Source: Plantago major
Taxonomy: Eukaryota; Streptophyta; Magnoliopsida; Lamiales; Plantaginaceae
Reading direction: 5' to 3'
Assembly (NCBI GenBank): GCA_026545765.1
Contig: CM048840.1
Location: forward strand, 3,989,265 to 4,053,264
Length of the DNA: 64,000 nt
This document shows, piece by piece, positions 46,373 to 57,284 of this stretch. Every line of letters begins with the position of its first letter. The stretch's first letter is position 1. The translations under genes were made by a program, and so were the position numbers. Below the pieces are notes generated by a model, which worked only from the letters and a program-made list of their open reading frames with translations, was not told the DNA's origin and searched no databases.

Positions 46373-47387
46373 CGATACACCTGTATTATAATTATTATAA
46401 TTTCATTACATACGGATATATCAGATAAAAAGAATAAACTCATAATCATAAATAATAAAGCATGAATAAAATTTAATAGCATAAGTCCAACAAACAATTA
46501 TGAAAAAGTGATTAATTGCTATGTAATTCATTGGACGAATTTATAAACAATAATTCGCCTCCATCCCGGAACTAATTCGCGAATTAAGCCATTTAGATAA
46601 GCAACGAATTCATCTAGCTAAATATATCATCACAGCCCCAAAAATCATTATTCACTTCTGTTTCCAGAAAATTCTCCAATTCGTGCCTTTCCCTTCTGTT
46701 TCATTACTTCAGTAAAATACAACCAATGGAAATCACAAATCTATATCTGGTTCTGTTTGTGTGAAGAATTGGGATATCCCAAAGTCGATTTCTAAGGTAA
46801 TTTTCAGTTCGTTATTCACTTGCATCCATAATTCTTTTGATTTTGATATGCGATTCTCTGAATTATTGCAATATATGTTGATTAATCATTGTTCGATTAT
46901 TTTGATGCAACCGCATGCAACGGATCGGAACTGATTTGGGAGAATTCGACAACACCGAGATGACAATCATTCAGATCTGGTTTTCTACATTTGAACTTTC
47001 AGATCTATCGATTTGTATCTAAGGTATGTTGAAAATGAAGTCGATTATGATGTTACATGCTTCAAAATCATACTGCAATCTGTTGATTATCAATGCAAGA
47101 CATACATTCAAGAATGTTTTATTCCCCGATTACTCACTATTTACTTTATGTTTTATATGAGATTTGGTGAAAGGCGCATACCATGGAGCTCGAATTCATT
47201 TCCGTATTGAGGTTTTGGTTTAGTAAAGTCGAATCTGGAATTTGAAGGTACTTATGTTTATCCTTGTATTTGTTAAATTTAATTTCATGTATCTACATAT
47301 GTTGAAAGAAGATTTTCGTTTCAGTTGTTGTGTTTCAAAGCACTATAATTCATATGAATTGAAGTTTCTTAACTGTTCTTTGACATG

Positions 47388-49260
47388 AACAAATGCGAGG
47401 TGAAGTACTACTTTGGACTGTCAGAGGAGATGAAAGCAGAGTTTGAACAAAGGCAGAGACTACAGATGGTAAATTTCTTCTAAATTGTATTATTTTTATG
47501 CACTGATATTCATATGAGTATTATGAATCACATAGCACAAAAATAAGATCATTGTTCTGTATATCATGACTAAAACACATAATCTTGAAAATGAAACTGA
47601 TATGCATACAAAGCAGTATATTGCAATGAAAAAAAAGTTCAGTTTGATTACCTGAATTTAAGCAGAAACTGGGTGAATCTTGATTCTGTTGTATTGTTTG
47701 AACTTATGAAATTTTGATTTATGAAAATGAATGTATAGATTACCAGGGAAAACAGCCTTTATATATTTGTTGAAAGCTTGGTTTAGTTAAGGTATGTATA
47801 GTCTAAATATATGAAAAGATATTCTGGCTAAACAAAAAACCAGTTGTAAACAAATCTTCTATTAAATCGAAACTCAAGATACAAAACTCTCACTGTTAAT
47901 CTATTTTGAACAGGATATTCTGTTATTTATTCATTTAAAATTTTGTTTTTTCTGTTATTTTGAAATAATTCCAGTTTTAATTTACTACCTACAAAACCTG
48001 AACACTTTATTCACCATAAAAAATATGAGTTATCTGCATTTTGAAACCACTTTTGAAACCACTACACTACAGTTTTAATTTTCCACCATGTAAAGATAAC
48101 ATTTAAATGGATATCTAAGTAAATACTTCAAACAGACTATATAAGTCTTTTTATTTTTTAAGTATAAACACCAGCAACACAACTCTGATCTTACATCTAA
48201 TTAAACAGGATATTTTGCCATTCTATTACAAACTAACACTGCCAAATAATTACTTATGTATAGGAGATGAAAACATGGAATAGCTGGAAGAGTAAAGAAT
48301 GAAGACCAGGATGGGATTCGTCACGTAATAGGATATAATATGTAATTGATTAGTATTTAGTACAATGTAATTCGATAGGAAAGAGCCTGTAATATATAAT
48401 TGATTAATTTAGATTGTATGGACGTGACGAATCCTAAATCCTGTTGCTCGGAGCATACAATAAGGTAATACTCTTTACACATTCACAGTTTAGCTAATTC
48501 GCGTATTATTCATGTCAATGTGCATGCTTCGATACAATTAGGGCTAACTTAGTATTCATAACATAATAGTTTAGTTGACCTAAAGCTATAACAAATTAAC
48601 TCAGTCGGGAATGATATAAGTAAAGGAAATGAATAAAAGAAAAGGAACTGTAAACAATCTATGGAAAAAAAATATAGCGTTTTATAAATAACAATATCAA
48701 AAATAAACATAACCAAAGTCTTAAGAAAAGTGCAACTGAAATCAAACGAACATAGAAACTAACTTTAATGCATAAAAATTGCCCTCGATAAACAAAATCA
48801 AAATGAAACTTTCGAAAGTCTTTCCAATGAATTAAAATGAGACATATAAAATGGAAGAGTAGCATCTTAATATAAAATCTTGTGGGATGAATACCATATG
48901 CCAACGGTAAGATAAATCAGCATTTGTTAAAATGAGATTATGATTTTTCAGGAAGCATTTATGGATCGAATCGACAAGTATCCACCGACTTCTGAAACAT
49001 TTATTGCTGAAACAAAACGTGTAAACTTATCAGGATAGGATATATATACGAATTGGAGAGGAATTTTCTCGTTTATTATTGAAGCTCACCAGAACATGAA
49101 CATCCCAAACTTCGAGCATGCATCAATGGCCAGGAAAATCATTAGACGGATCTTCAATGGAGTAAGACGTCGTTGGACGAAACCTGTAGGAGGTATGATC
49201 ATATCCATCGATCTGGTTCCAAACTTCCGCACAACTTCAAGCAGCAGTGAATGTGTATAT
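47388..49260 (+). CDS. Unknown two-exon open reading frame inside the MULE
   Basis: ATG at 47388 gives MNKCEVKYYFGLSEEMKAEF and runs to a donor at about 47468 ('atg|gtaaat'). A plausible acceptor 'ttttcag' at about 48952 leads to EAFMDRIDKYPPTSETFIAE. An in-frame stop follows LSG near 49037, but readable sequence resumes after it (NWRGIFSFIIEAHQNMNIPN, ARKIIRRIFNGVRRRW). Upstream (46700-47230) looks like a 5' leader with several 'aag|gta' donors. I do not recognise the protein. It may be a captured host gene or an accessory gene of the mobile element; the stop suggests decay. Confidence 0.3.
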
Positions 49261-49599
49261 TTATAGTGCTTTTTGCAGTCGAATTTAAAGGAATTTTATG
49301 GTTTATGATTTGTAATCGATTTATTGTAAAATTAATCAATGATTCTCTTATCTATTATGTTGCTATAATTACTAAAAATAGGCACATGGTTCTAGCTACC
49401 GAAATGAAAGGAGGCGGTGTGGAGAGATCAAATTTGATTTCTTTCCTTACAAATAATTACTTTCGTAGGCTTTGGCAATAAGAGAATTAGAAGAAATGAA
49501 AATGGCTTTGATTTTGTTGATATTATTACTAAAAATAGGGACATGGTACTCCAAGATGCCGAAATCAAAGGAGGCATGTAGATGGCTTTTTATTTCTTT

Positions 49600-49900
49600 C
49601 CTTACAAATAATTACTTTTGTTGACTTTGGCTTATAAAATAAAAAAATTGAAAGAAATTCTCATTCAATCTTGGCTTGAGTCCTATACAAAATGGATGGA
49701 ATAAAAACTGATCTTTTATATATATACATGTTAAATTGATAGAAAGAATTGTTAACCTTAATTATTTTCAACTATAAATACATGTTAATAATATGTGTCT
49801 TTTCATTTTCATTTTCGTCATTTTCCAGAATTTTCATTTTCCATAAAAAAAAGTTTTCATCATTTTCATTTTCCAGAATTTTTTTCTAATTTTCGAGGGG
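49600..49900. other. Right inner flank of the MULE, AT-rich
   Basis: Contains runs of 'tttcattttc(at)' and a direct counterpart of the left inner flank: 'ataatatgtgtcttttcatttt' here versus 'ataatatgtcttttcatttt' at 42206, and 'cgaggggtcccaaagtaa' here versus 'cgagggtcccaaagtaa' at 42059. No gene is seen. Confidence 0.5.
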
Positions 49901-50175
49901 TCCCAAAGTAACTTTTTTTGTTGACTAACGTTGACTTCGTTGACTCCGTTAGTCAACTAACTAAGGTGTGCAAAATGTTTGGGGAAAATTGTAATTTCGG
50001 ACTCTTACAGGGGGTGTTTATGTAATTAACCCTAATTTATATCATTTAGTTTACCTTAAAATCTTCCAAAGTTTTCGCCGTAAACCCTAAAAAATGAAGA
50101 ACGCCGCATGCAACACGTATAAATACCCCTTTCAAGTCTACTTATTCTCAGATTACCTCATCTCCATAATTCATT

Positions 50176-50376
50176 ATGAGATTTAAACGTCCATTAGGTT
50201 TTGTCGATCCCTCAACACGTCGTATTCGTAGACGGCGTCTTCCAGGTTTCTTGCTCATTCCCATGGATATCAAAATCCGTTTGTTGTTCTTCGTAGCTAT
50301 TAACTCATGCTCACAATTTGGTCCCTTCCTTTTCAATTTGGTCCCTTCTTTCGTAGCATGTAATGGTTCCAACTAG
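50176..50376 (+). CDS. Short hypothetical ORF, 66 codons
   Basis: A TATAAATA string at 50118-50125 lies 50 bp upstream of an ATG that reads MRFKRPLGFVDPSTRRIRRR and ends ACNGSN. Wording such as LLFFVAINS...LFNL faintly recalls F-box-like proteins of plants, but no domain can be claimed. A 24-bp repeat ('aatttggtcccttc') sits inside. It may be a scrap of a captured gene. Confidence 0.2.
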   Translation: MRFKRPLGFVDPSTRRIRRRRLPGFLLIPMDIKIRLLFFVAINSCSQFGPFLFNLVPSFVACNGSN

Positions 50377-51142
50377 AATTTTGAGATTAGCAATCTATAA
50401 CATTATTTATTAATGAAACTATTATGTGTTATCATCCTCCTCAATCTCATGTTTGAATTAAATTGTAGCTTGATAAGAGTCTTGATGGCATTACTAATGC
50501 AAAAAAACATATATCTACAGCTATCAGGATCTCCAAATAACAGTATGTTGCCTGTAATTTATCAAGAAACGTCATTCTCTATTTAATCCTATTAATGCAC
50601 ACAACTCTGAATGATTTTGTTCCAACTTTTGAGTATAATTCTGATTGATTTCGTACTATAGATTATATTCTTCAGTATATATACTTGCTAAGAATAAAAT
50701 AATAGTACATAATAACTTTTCTGTAAAATTCAACGTTTTATTATAAGAGTTGACGTTGTTCACGGTTGAATACATAAAAAATACAGCAATTCATAATTTC
50801 TAATCAATTGTATACCTATTAATCGGCGTTAATTACTCAACATATCCAAATTATGCTCCCTTCTTCAGCATTCGATAGTCCACTAAGCAAATTTCGCTAA
50901 AACGTACGCATTTTCCCTTTGTCGTCATTTGAACTTTTAGTTATATTTCTGTGTATGTGTTTTATTAGGACAATTCAAGCCAGGACGGATTCTAAATCAA
51001 CTACTGACACTCCAACTATGCTAAATCACTGTTTTATTTTAGTTTTAGACAATTGTAACTTTCTAGATTTGTTCAAGTAAAACAAACACGCATAAAATAA
51101 TGTAAACTCAATAAGAATCTTATCGTTGATTTCACCCCCCTA
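50377..51142. other. Intergenic, no gene seen
   Basis: AT-rich, with no open frame of note on either strand, no repeat structure and no element ends recognised. Confidence 0.5.
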
Positions 51143-51147
51143 TATAC

Positions 51148-51434
51148 TGATAGAATTCCATCTCATCTAAAAGCTCGAACTTATAGAGATGTGTGGAATC
51201 TAATCATTTATATTAATACTCCAATACTCCCCCGCACTCGTGGCCAATTTCAACTTCTTTGGGGAGGCCATTCGAGTGGAAATTTAATATGGGGCGGAGA
51301 TTGTCTCCGTGGAGATTCGAACCCAGGTTGGACATGAGCCAGAGACTCTGATACCATGATAGAATTCCATCTATCTAAAAGCTCGAACTTGTATAGATGT
51401 GTGGAATCTAGTCATTTATATTAATACTCCAATA
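51148..51434 (-). mobile_element. TRIM retrotransposon, 287 bp, complete
   Basis: LTRs of 79 bp (51148-51226) and 78 bp (51357-51434) flank a 130-bp interior and are bordered by a perfect 5-bp duplication TATAC (51143-51147 and 51435-51439). On the minus strand the primer-binding site TGGTATCAGAGTCT (51343-51356) follows the 5' LTR, and a purine tract CGGGGGAG (about 51227-51234) precedes the 3' LTR. There is no coding capacity, so it must move with proteins from another element. The 3' LTR differs from the 5' LTR at only a few positions. Confidence 0.9.
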
Positions 51435-51439
51435 TATAC

Positions 51440-51935
51440 CACTAATAACTTAACAGGAAAATCAATAACGCTAAAGAAAAGATCCAAGAAAATTTCCCTA
51501 TCTAAATCGATTCTGCTATTTTCCGTTTTGATATCGTATATGGTCCTCTTTTTTATCAAATATTCTATTAGACTAATTGAAAGAAAAAATATTTCAGCTC
51601 GACGTGAAATAAATCTCTTTCATAGTTTTGTAGAAAATAACATCGACCCACACTCCAGTTTGGTAGTTCAAATATTCATTTTCCATGTTTAAATTCAGTA
51701 AATGATGTTCGAATATTATTGTTACATTAAATTATTGAATAGATCAATTAATATGGTCATATTTCAAGTAAAGGCATAGCTGCTATAGCAGTTTATGAAC
51801 GAACTGTATCATAAATCGGAACGATGATATCCCTCAAAAGAAGACGTCTCGATTTTGTTTCCATAATTAACATTAAAGTAACCTATATATACATGCATTG
51901 GTCTTCAAATAACAAAAAATGAAGATATATACGAC
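51440..51935. other. Intergenic
   Basis: The open frame 51399-51692 starts inside the TRIM LTR and has no recognised motif (ILLFSVLISYMVLFFI is a hydrophobic run). No other feature is seen. Confidence 0.45.
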
Positions 51936-51938
51936 TTA

Positions 51939-52071
51939 GGCTCTGTTCTCTTCAACTGAAAACTCATTCAGTTCAGTTTCATTCAGTTCAGTTCAGTTTT
52001 GCTTAGTTATATTTTATACTACAATTCAGTTCAGTTCAGTTCAGTAAATTTCAGTTGAAAAGAACAGAGCC
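51939..52071. mobile_element. Tourist-like MITE (PIF/Harbinger type)
   Basis: 133 bp. The ends GGCTCTGTTCTCTTCAACTG and the complement GGCTCTGTTCTTTTCAACTG form near-perfect inverted repeats, flanked by TTA (51936-51938 and 52072-52074). The interior is made of 'ttcagttcag' iterations. A second copy lies at 57651-57816. Confidence 0.85.
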
Positions 52072-52074
52072 TTA

Positions 52075-52740
52075 CTCGATTAGTTGATTCATCATAGCAA
52101 AATCTCGACTTTACTTTTCCAAAATGATTGCAGATATATCAAGAATCAAGATACGATTTGATGCGAGAGCAATGTAAGAATATCAACTCTTTGTTTATGT
52201 GGAATGTTCTAGGCTGGCGAAATACGAAATGAATTCTTTCCGATTTTCTTTGTTATATTATCGTAAATTTTTTTGGGGGAATTAAGTTCATTATCTTAAA
52301 TTGCGGATTTGCAGTGCACTAATTCTTCTTTATTTGATTGGTGATGCTGCTAATTGACGAATTAGTGGTACATTTGTAATTAAAGTTGTAATTCAACGCT
52401 GAGATAATAAGATTTTTAGATTTACTTATAATATGTGCCAGTATTCCTAACACCATTTATATTGATTGTAATATTTGTGTCCTAACTTAGATTTTATTTT
52501 AAATATATAGTTATATTGATGGAGTTAGCATGTACGTAATACGATAGATTGTTTTAACCCAAATACATTCAACATCGATGGACATTGATGGTGATGGGAA
52601 TTCATCATCACTGTACAATGGAAGGCTAACTCCAGTTCCTAAGAGACAATAGAACAATCATGGATCTGCACTATGTACGTCCTACCCCTTTTCTGATATA
52701 TCAAATGGTTAGTAACATATCTTCTTGAATTCTACACCCA
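52075..52740. other. Intergenic, no gene seen
   Basis: AT-rich DNA with no convincing open frame, repeat or element terminus. Confidence 0.5.
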
Positions 52741-52759
52741 ATTCACTACAAGAAAGTTC

Positions 52760-53045
52760 AGTTTTAGGGACGGAAATTAGGGACGGATAAATCCGTCCCT
52801 AATTTAGGGACGAATCGGCTCTTTTAGGGATGGATAGGCCTATCCGTCCCTAATCCGTCCTTAATTAGGGACGGATTATATAAACCGTCCCTAATCCGTC
52901 CCTGTTTTAGGGACGGATTTTTTATCCGTCCCTAAAACTGTTGACTCGAAAAAAAAAAAGAAAAAACATTTTTAGGGACGGATATCTACCCGTCCCTAAT
53001 GGTAGAGACGGCTTAGGGACGGATATCTATCCGTCCCTAAAACTC
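52760..53045. repeat. Left subterminal repeats of CACTA 2
   Basis: About a dozen copies of TTAGGGACGGAT or the complement ATCCGTCCCTAA in both orientations, including hairpins 'ttagggacggatatc/gatatccgtccctaa'. These are likely binding sites of the TNPA-like protein. Confidence 0.9.
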
Positions 53046-53929
53046 AGTGTTCTAAATAGAACACGGGAAGCAGAATCATTTCCATTTCCATTTCATTCCT
53101 TCATCCTTTCTTTCCCCCAATTCGTCCCAAGCATTTTCCGGCCAAATCTCGACGATTCCGGCCAATCTTGGTCTCGTTTCGAAGCTCGTCGGACAAGGAG
53201 CTCGGATTGTGCATCAATTTCAACTTTCATACGCTATTTTTCCCGAAATTGAAGGTATTTTGGCTAAAACCCTTACTTTTTAAATTTTGGGAATTTTATG
53301 AATTTCGACTAGTTTGATCAATTGTATGTTTATAGGAAGTATGTATTAGATAATTTAGCTTATATTACGTATTGGGTTAGCTTTGAGATGTGCAATTGAT
53401 ATATTTATTGTGAAATTGGATTGCTAGTATGATGTTACTATATATGATTGTAAGTGTGTATGGTATTTACTTAGCTATTTTCGTATACGTACTAGGATTA
53501 TGAAGATTTAATTGTGTGTTTGGAGACAATTTGGTGATTTTGGTGATTTTAATATAATCTTGGAGTTTTAACATAAAAACAATCAATAATATTTTCATCT
53601 ACAATTTGTAATGTTAATAGATATATGGAAGTTTAACTACTAGAAAATTGAATTGTAATCGTAAAATGCATGTAATTCATTACCAATTGTTACCGTATCA
53701 TAATTAAAATTGTAATTGTAATTGTAATTGTAATGAAACTAAATGCGTAATGGTATAAATGTTATAACTACCAGTGGGATTGAATTGTAATCGTAAAATG
53801 CATGTAATTCATTACCAATTGTTAACGTATCATAATTAAAAATGTAATTGTAATTGTAATGAAACTAAATACGTAATGTTATACATGTTATAAATCTGAT
53901 AAATTGAGACGCAGGTTAATTGTTGAATT

Positions 53930-54735
53930 ATGAATCCCGATCGTTCATGGATGTACCGTCGCACTGTTAATGGCAGAATTGAATCTAGTTTTGTGGAAGG
54001 GGTTGAAGCCTTCATTGCTTTTGCACTTACACAGACTACTTGTTGGAAACAGAATTCCCACCTTGGTTCAAGGAGTATGTCCGAGATCCTATCAACAACA
54101 TCACATCTCCTTACTTAGTAGCTCTAGCGGAGGGACCAGACAGAAAGGTCTCCACATTCTCATCGTACATAGTCAATGGTCTTAGGTTCCACACGGTTGA
54201 ATCTAACACGAGCATGGCCACAAGCAATTCAGGGGTGTGTGTTAGTGGGCAAGATCTATCTGATTTGTATGATTTCTACGGGAAGCTGAAGCGAATCGTG
54301 CGGCTTGAATATTCCGGTTTGCCTTTGAAAAGAACCTTCGCTTGATGTTGGTGGTATGATCCTACTCCAGCTGGTACGAGGAAGCACGAGCAGTATGAGA
54401 TGGTTGACATTAACCATAGGAGGAGGTACCGTAAGTACGAACCGTTTATCTTGGCTACTCAAGCACGCCAAGTGGTATTCATTGAATATCCAAGCCTGAA
54501 ACGTGACAAGGCAGACTGGTTGGCTGCGATACATATACGGGCCCGCTCCAGAGTAGAGTACGTTAAGAAGGACGACTCAATTACCAACTCGTACCAAGAA
54601 GAGGTTGTGGATGAAACAGCGAGAAATGTTGTACATGCTCCTGATGAGTACATTGACCTGCATGAAGACCAATATGTAGACTTAACCACGGACGAGGAGG
54701 ACGAGGGTATGTGTATACTGGTGGTTCTTGATTAA
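53930..54735 (+). pseudogene. CACTA 2 transposase remnant, core deleted
   Basis: Starts MNPDRSWMYRRTVNGRIESS (Transpos_assoc N-terminus, as in CACTA 1). After about 38 codons it jumps, with a frame change near 54040, to ETEFPPWFKEYVRDPINN. That is followed by the DUF4216 block (YKYEPFILATQARQVVFIEYPS-like, VEYVKKDDSITNSYQ). The whole TNP2 catalytic section and DUF4218 are gone. Further stops are at about 54345. It cannot cut DNA on its own. Confidence 0.85.
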
Positions 54736-54858
54736 CTCGACTTTTTAGTCTTCTTCACGTGTTAAATGTATATGTTTTACATGCATGCCAATTCATATAT
54801 GTTTTACCTGCCAATTCATATCGTCTTTCTTACTAACACTTGTTGTATGAATTTGCAG

Positions 54859-56770
54859 ATGCCGAGGCATAGGAGGTCCACATACCGTCCACCGGCCATT
54901 AGTGGTACTAGTGGTGGTCCTGATGCGGTAGCCTTCTGGGCTATGACATTGGCGGGAGTTCACAGTCACAGGTTCCTGAGACTCCCACTGGCTCGAGCGT
55001 GGGGACGTTACCCATGTTTGCTGACTTATCCTCCGACGGGTGTCCCTACACCGTTCTGACACCCGGTGCTAGTTGGAATGGGAAGCCGATTTTGTTCCCG
55101 AACGGGAAGAAGTAAGTATTATGCATTTGTAGAACATAACTTCAGATAATTACTAAATGTTACATGAATATACTAATAATGTTTGTTTCATGTCTATCTC
55201 ATTTATAATGAGCTTTGTACCGGGTGCCTCCGAAAATCTTGGTAAGATTATAAGACTTCGGAGGGAGAAGCCGGGTGAAGGAGGGGAGAAGTGGTCTACG
55301 CTCCCGGAGAGGATGAAGCATCATTATTTTGATGAGATGCGGGTAAGTTTAAATGTTACAAAGCTTTATCACTATTCTTTGACTTGTTGTGCTGATTTCG
55401 TGGTATGTTAGCCACTGTACTTGGGTGATATGTTAGTCACCATTACTGAACTTGTTGTGCTGATTTCGTGGTATGTTAGCCACTGTACTTGGGTGATATG
55501 TTAGTCACCATTACTGAACTTGTTGTGCTGATTTCGTGGTATGTTAGCCACTGTACTTAGGTGATATGTTAGTCACCATTGTGCTAGTAAATTTTAGGAC
55601 AATTTGAGTGGTATGTTAGCCACCGTAATTGAGTGATATGTTAGTCACTGTTCTTTCACACTGTGTTGATTGAGTGGTATGTTAGCCACTGTACTTGGGT
55701 GATATGTTAGTCACCATTACTGAACTTGTTGTGCTGATTTCGTGGTATGTTAGCCACTGTACTTGTGTTTACTTTAAATTCCAGCTTTCATTAATGTATT
55801 TGGGCTTGCTACTTATGGAAATGTTGTAGAAGTACTACTTCATTCCCAATGCACTCATTCCCCAACTGTGGCCTGTTTTCGAGACTGTTGGGTCAGAGTG
55901 TTATAAGAGGATGGTTTGCAACATGAAAGCCTCTGGGGTAAAGCCGCAGTGGATGGGGGATGATGAGTGGGCACTTTGGCAGGAGTACTGGAGAGATCCA
56001 TTGGTCATGGACATGGCGGCGAAGAACAGAGCGAACCGGTTGACTGAGGCGCGAGATGGTATAGGCACCTCCAGGCATCATGATGGGTCGCGGTCGTTGT
56101 TCTGCACCGCGATGTCGGTTAGTATATATGTTATTTCTGACTTGCAATATGATTTGTACTTATGTTTTTTGCTTTCATTTCTAACAACTTTCTACTTGTT
56201 TGCATGTTCTTCAGCTCCATGCCGGGGAGCCCACTATTGCTCTTCACCACTTCAAGAAGGCAAAAAAGAAGAATGGCATGTGGACTGATCCTAGGGCCGA
56301 GCAAATTGGGGTATGTTTCTTTGTTAAGGTTCACATTTGTATTTGTGTATATTATATATCGAGCGTATCTTCCTAAAACTGTATCTCATTTCGTATGCAC
56401 TACACTATTGCAGACTGAGGTGGAGCGGATTATGGAGGAGAGGATTATCGATGGTCATGAGCTCACAATTCGAGAGCAGGACCAAATATTCTTCCAAGTT
56501 AATCCGATGGACGCTAAGGGTCGAGTGTATGGGCTCGGCAGTTTGGGCCCTTCATTGACACCCGGTGGTAGCTTCTCCGTGTCGCAGCAGGCATCCTCAT
56601 CACGTGAAAATTTCTACACTCAAGAGCAGGTGAATGAGCTGATGAATCCTCTCAAACAAACGATTGATCAACTTCTAGAGCAGCAAGCTCATATCACTCG
56701 TCGGATGGATGAGATGGCACAACAGATGTTCGCTGCGAACCAACAACCACCGCCTCCTCCTGGTTCTTAG
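54859..56770 (+). CDS. CACTA 2 accessory gene, TNPA-like (plant transposase Ptta/En/Spm family)
   Basis: First exon from 54859 (MPRHRRSTYRPP), which needs a frame change near 55000-55070. Next comes the exon with FVPGASENLGKIIRLRREKPGEG, ending at 55343 before GTAAGT. Then come 55830-56117 (KYYFIPNALIPQLWPVFE...EWALWQEYWRDP), 56215-56310 (LHAGEPTIALHHFKKAKKKNG) and 56414-56770 (TEVERIMEERI...), ending QQPPPPPGS with TAG. The last three introns are GT-AG and in phase. The C-terminus has a coiled-coil segment (NELMNPLKQTIDQLLEQQAH). Members of this family bind subterminal repeats and aid excision. The 3' exons look intact; the 5' part is uncertain. The intron 55344-55829 carries the hairpin array. 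Confidence 0.7.
55399..55758 (+). repeat. Intronic hairpin array, 11 copies
   Basis: Eleven units of stem-TATGTTAG-stem. Left and right arms pair as (C/A)GTGG with CCAC(T/C), GGTGA with TCACC, and once AGTGA with TCACT. Larger 66-bp repeats ('ttactgaacttgttgtgctgatttcgtgg...') organise the first half. The spacer 'taaattttaggacaatttg' is shared with CACTA 1. Confidence 0.92.
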
Positions 56771-56974
56771 ATGCTCATGTACTTACGTTGTTCTAGATAC
56801 ATACTTTTCACACTATTCATCTTGTTCGGATATTTATTCTTTTGTTTGGATATTTTATCGAATCTCTATTTTAATTAATGCAATTTTATCACTTTCGGGT
56901 ATATTATCTACGACTACATTGTAAAACAGGTGAAATGTAAAAAACATAAAAATAAAAAAAAATTTAAAAAAAAA

Positions 56975-57262
56975 CAGTTTAGGGACGGATAATATCCGTC
57001 CCTAAACCATCCAGATTGATTAGGGGATTCCCCTAAGGTTAGAATCATTCCCTAAGGTCCGGCCATTAGATACGGATATTATCCGTCTCTAATGGTGTTT
57101 GACCATTAGGGACGGATAAAATCCGTCCCTGTTTAGGGACGGATCTATTATCCGTCCCTAAACGGGTAGAGACGCCTGTTTAAGGATCGGCGTCCTATCC
57201 GTCCTAACGGATTAGGGACGAATCGAAGATGGTTTGGGACGGATAAATCCGTCCCTAAACCT
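56975..57262. repeat. Right subterminal repeats of CACTA 2
   Basis: Copies of TTAGGGACGGAT and its complement mirror the left end, some decayed ('tagatacggatatt'). A poly-T run precedes the terminal GTAGTG. Confidence 0.9.
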
Positions 57263-57284
57263 TTTTTTTTTTTTTGTAGTGATT

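Larger units (their letters stand above)
41775..50032. mobile_element. Mutator-like element (MULE), 8.26 kb
   Basis: A perfect 9-bp direct repeat TAATTTATA (41766-41774 and 50033-50041) flanks inverted termini GGGTTAATTA...CACCCCCTGTAAGA, about 25 of 30 positions equal. The inverted repeats extend over about 150 bp with GTCAAC-rich blocks. The 9-bp duplication is the Mutator hallmark. No MULE transposase was recognised. The inside holds a decayed Helitron gene on the minus strand and exon-like sequences on the plus strand. Confidence 0.8.
52744..57281 (+). mobile_element. CACTA (En/Spm) DNA transposon 2
   Basis: Begins CACTACAAGAAAG and ends TTTTTTTTGTAGTG with a 3-bp ATT duplication (52741-52743 and 57282-57284). 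Length is 4538 bp. Subterminal repeats are of TTAGGGACGGATA type. It encodes a deleted transposase remnant and a spliced TNPA-like gene on the plus strand. It is related to CACTA 1 in its genes but has a different subterminal motif. Confidence 0.92.
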
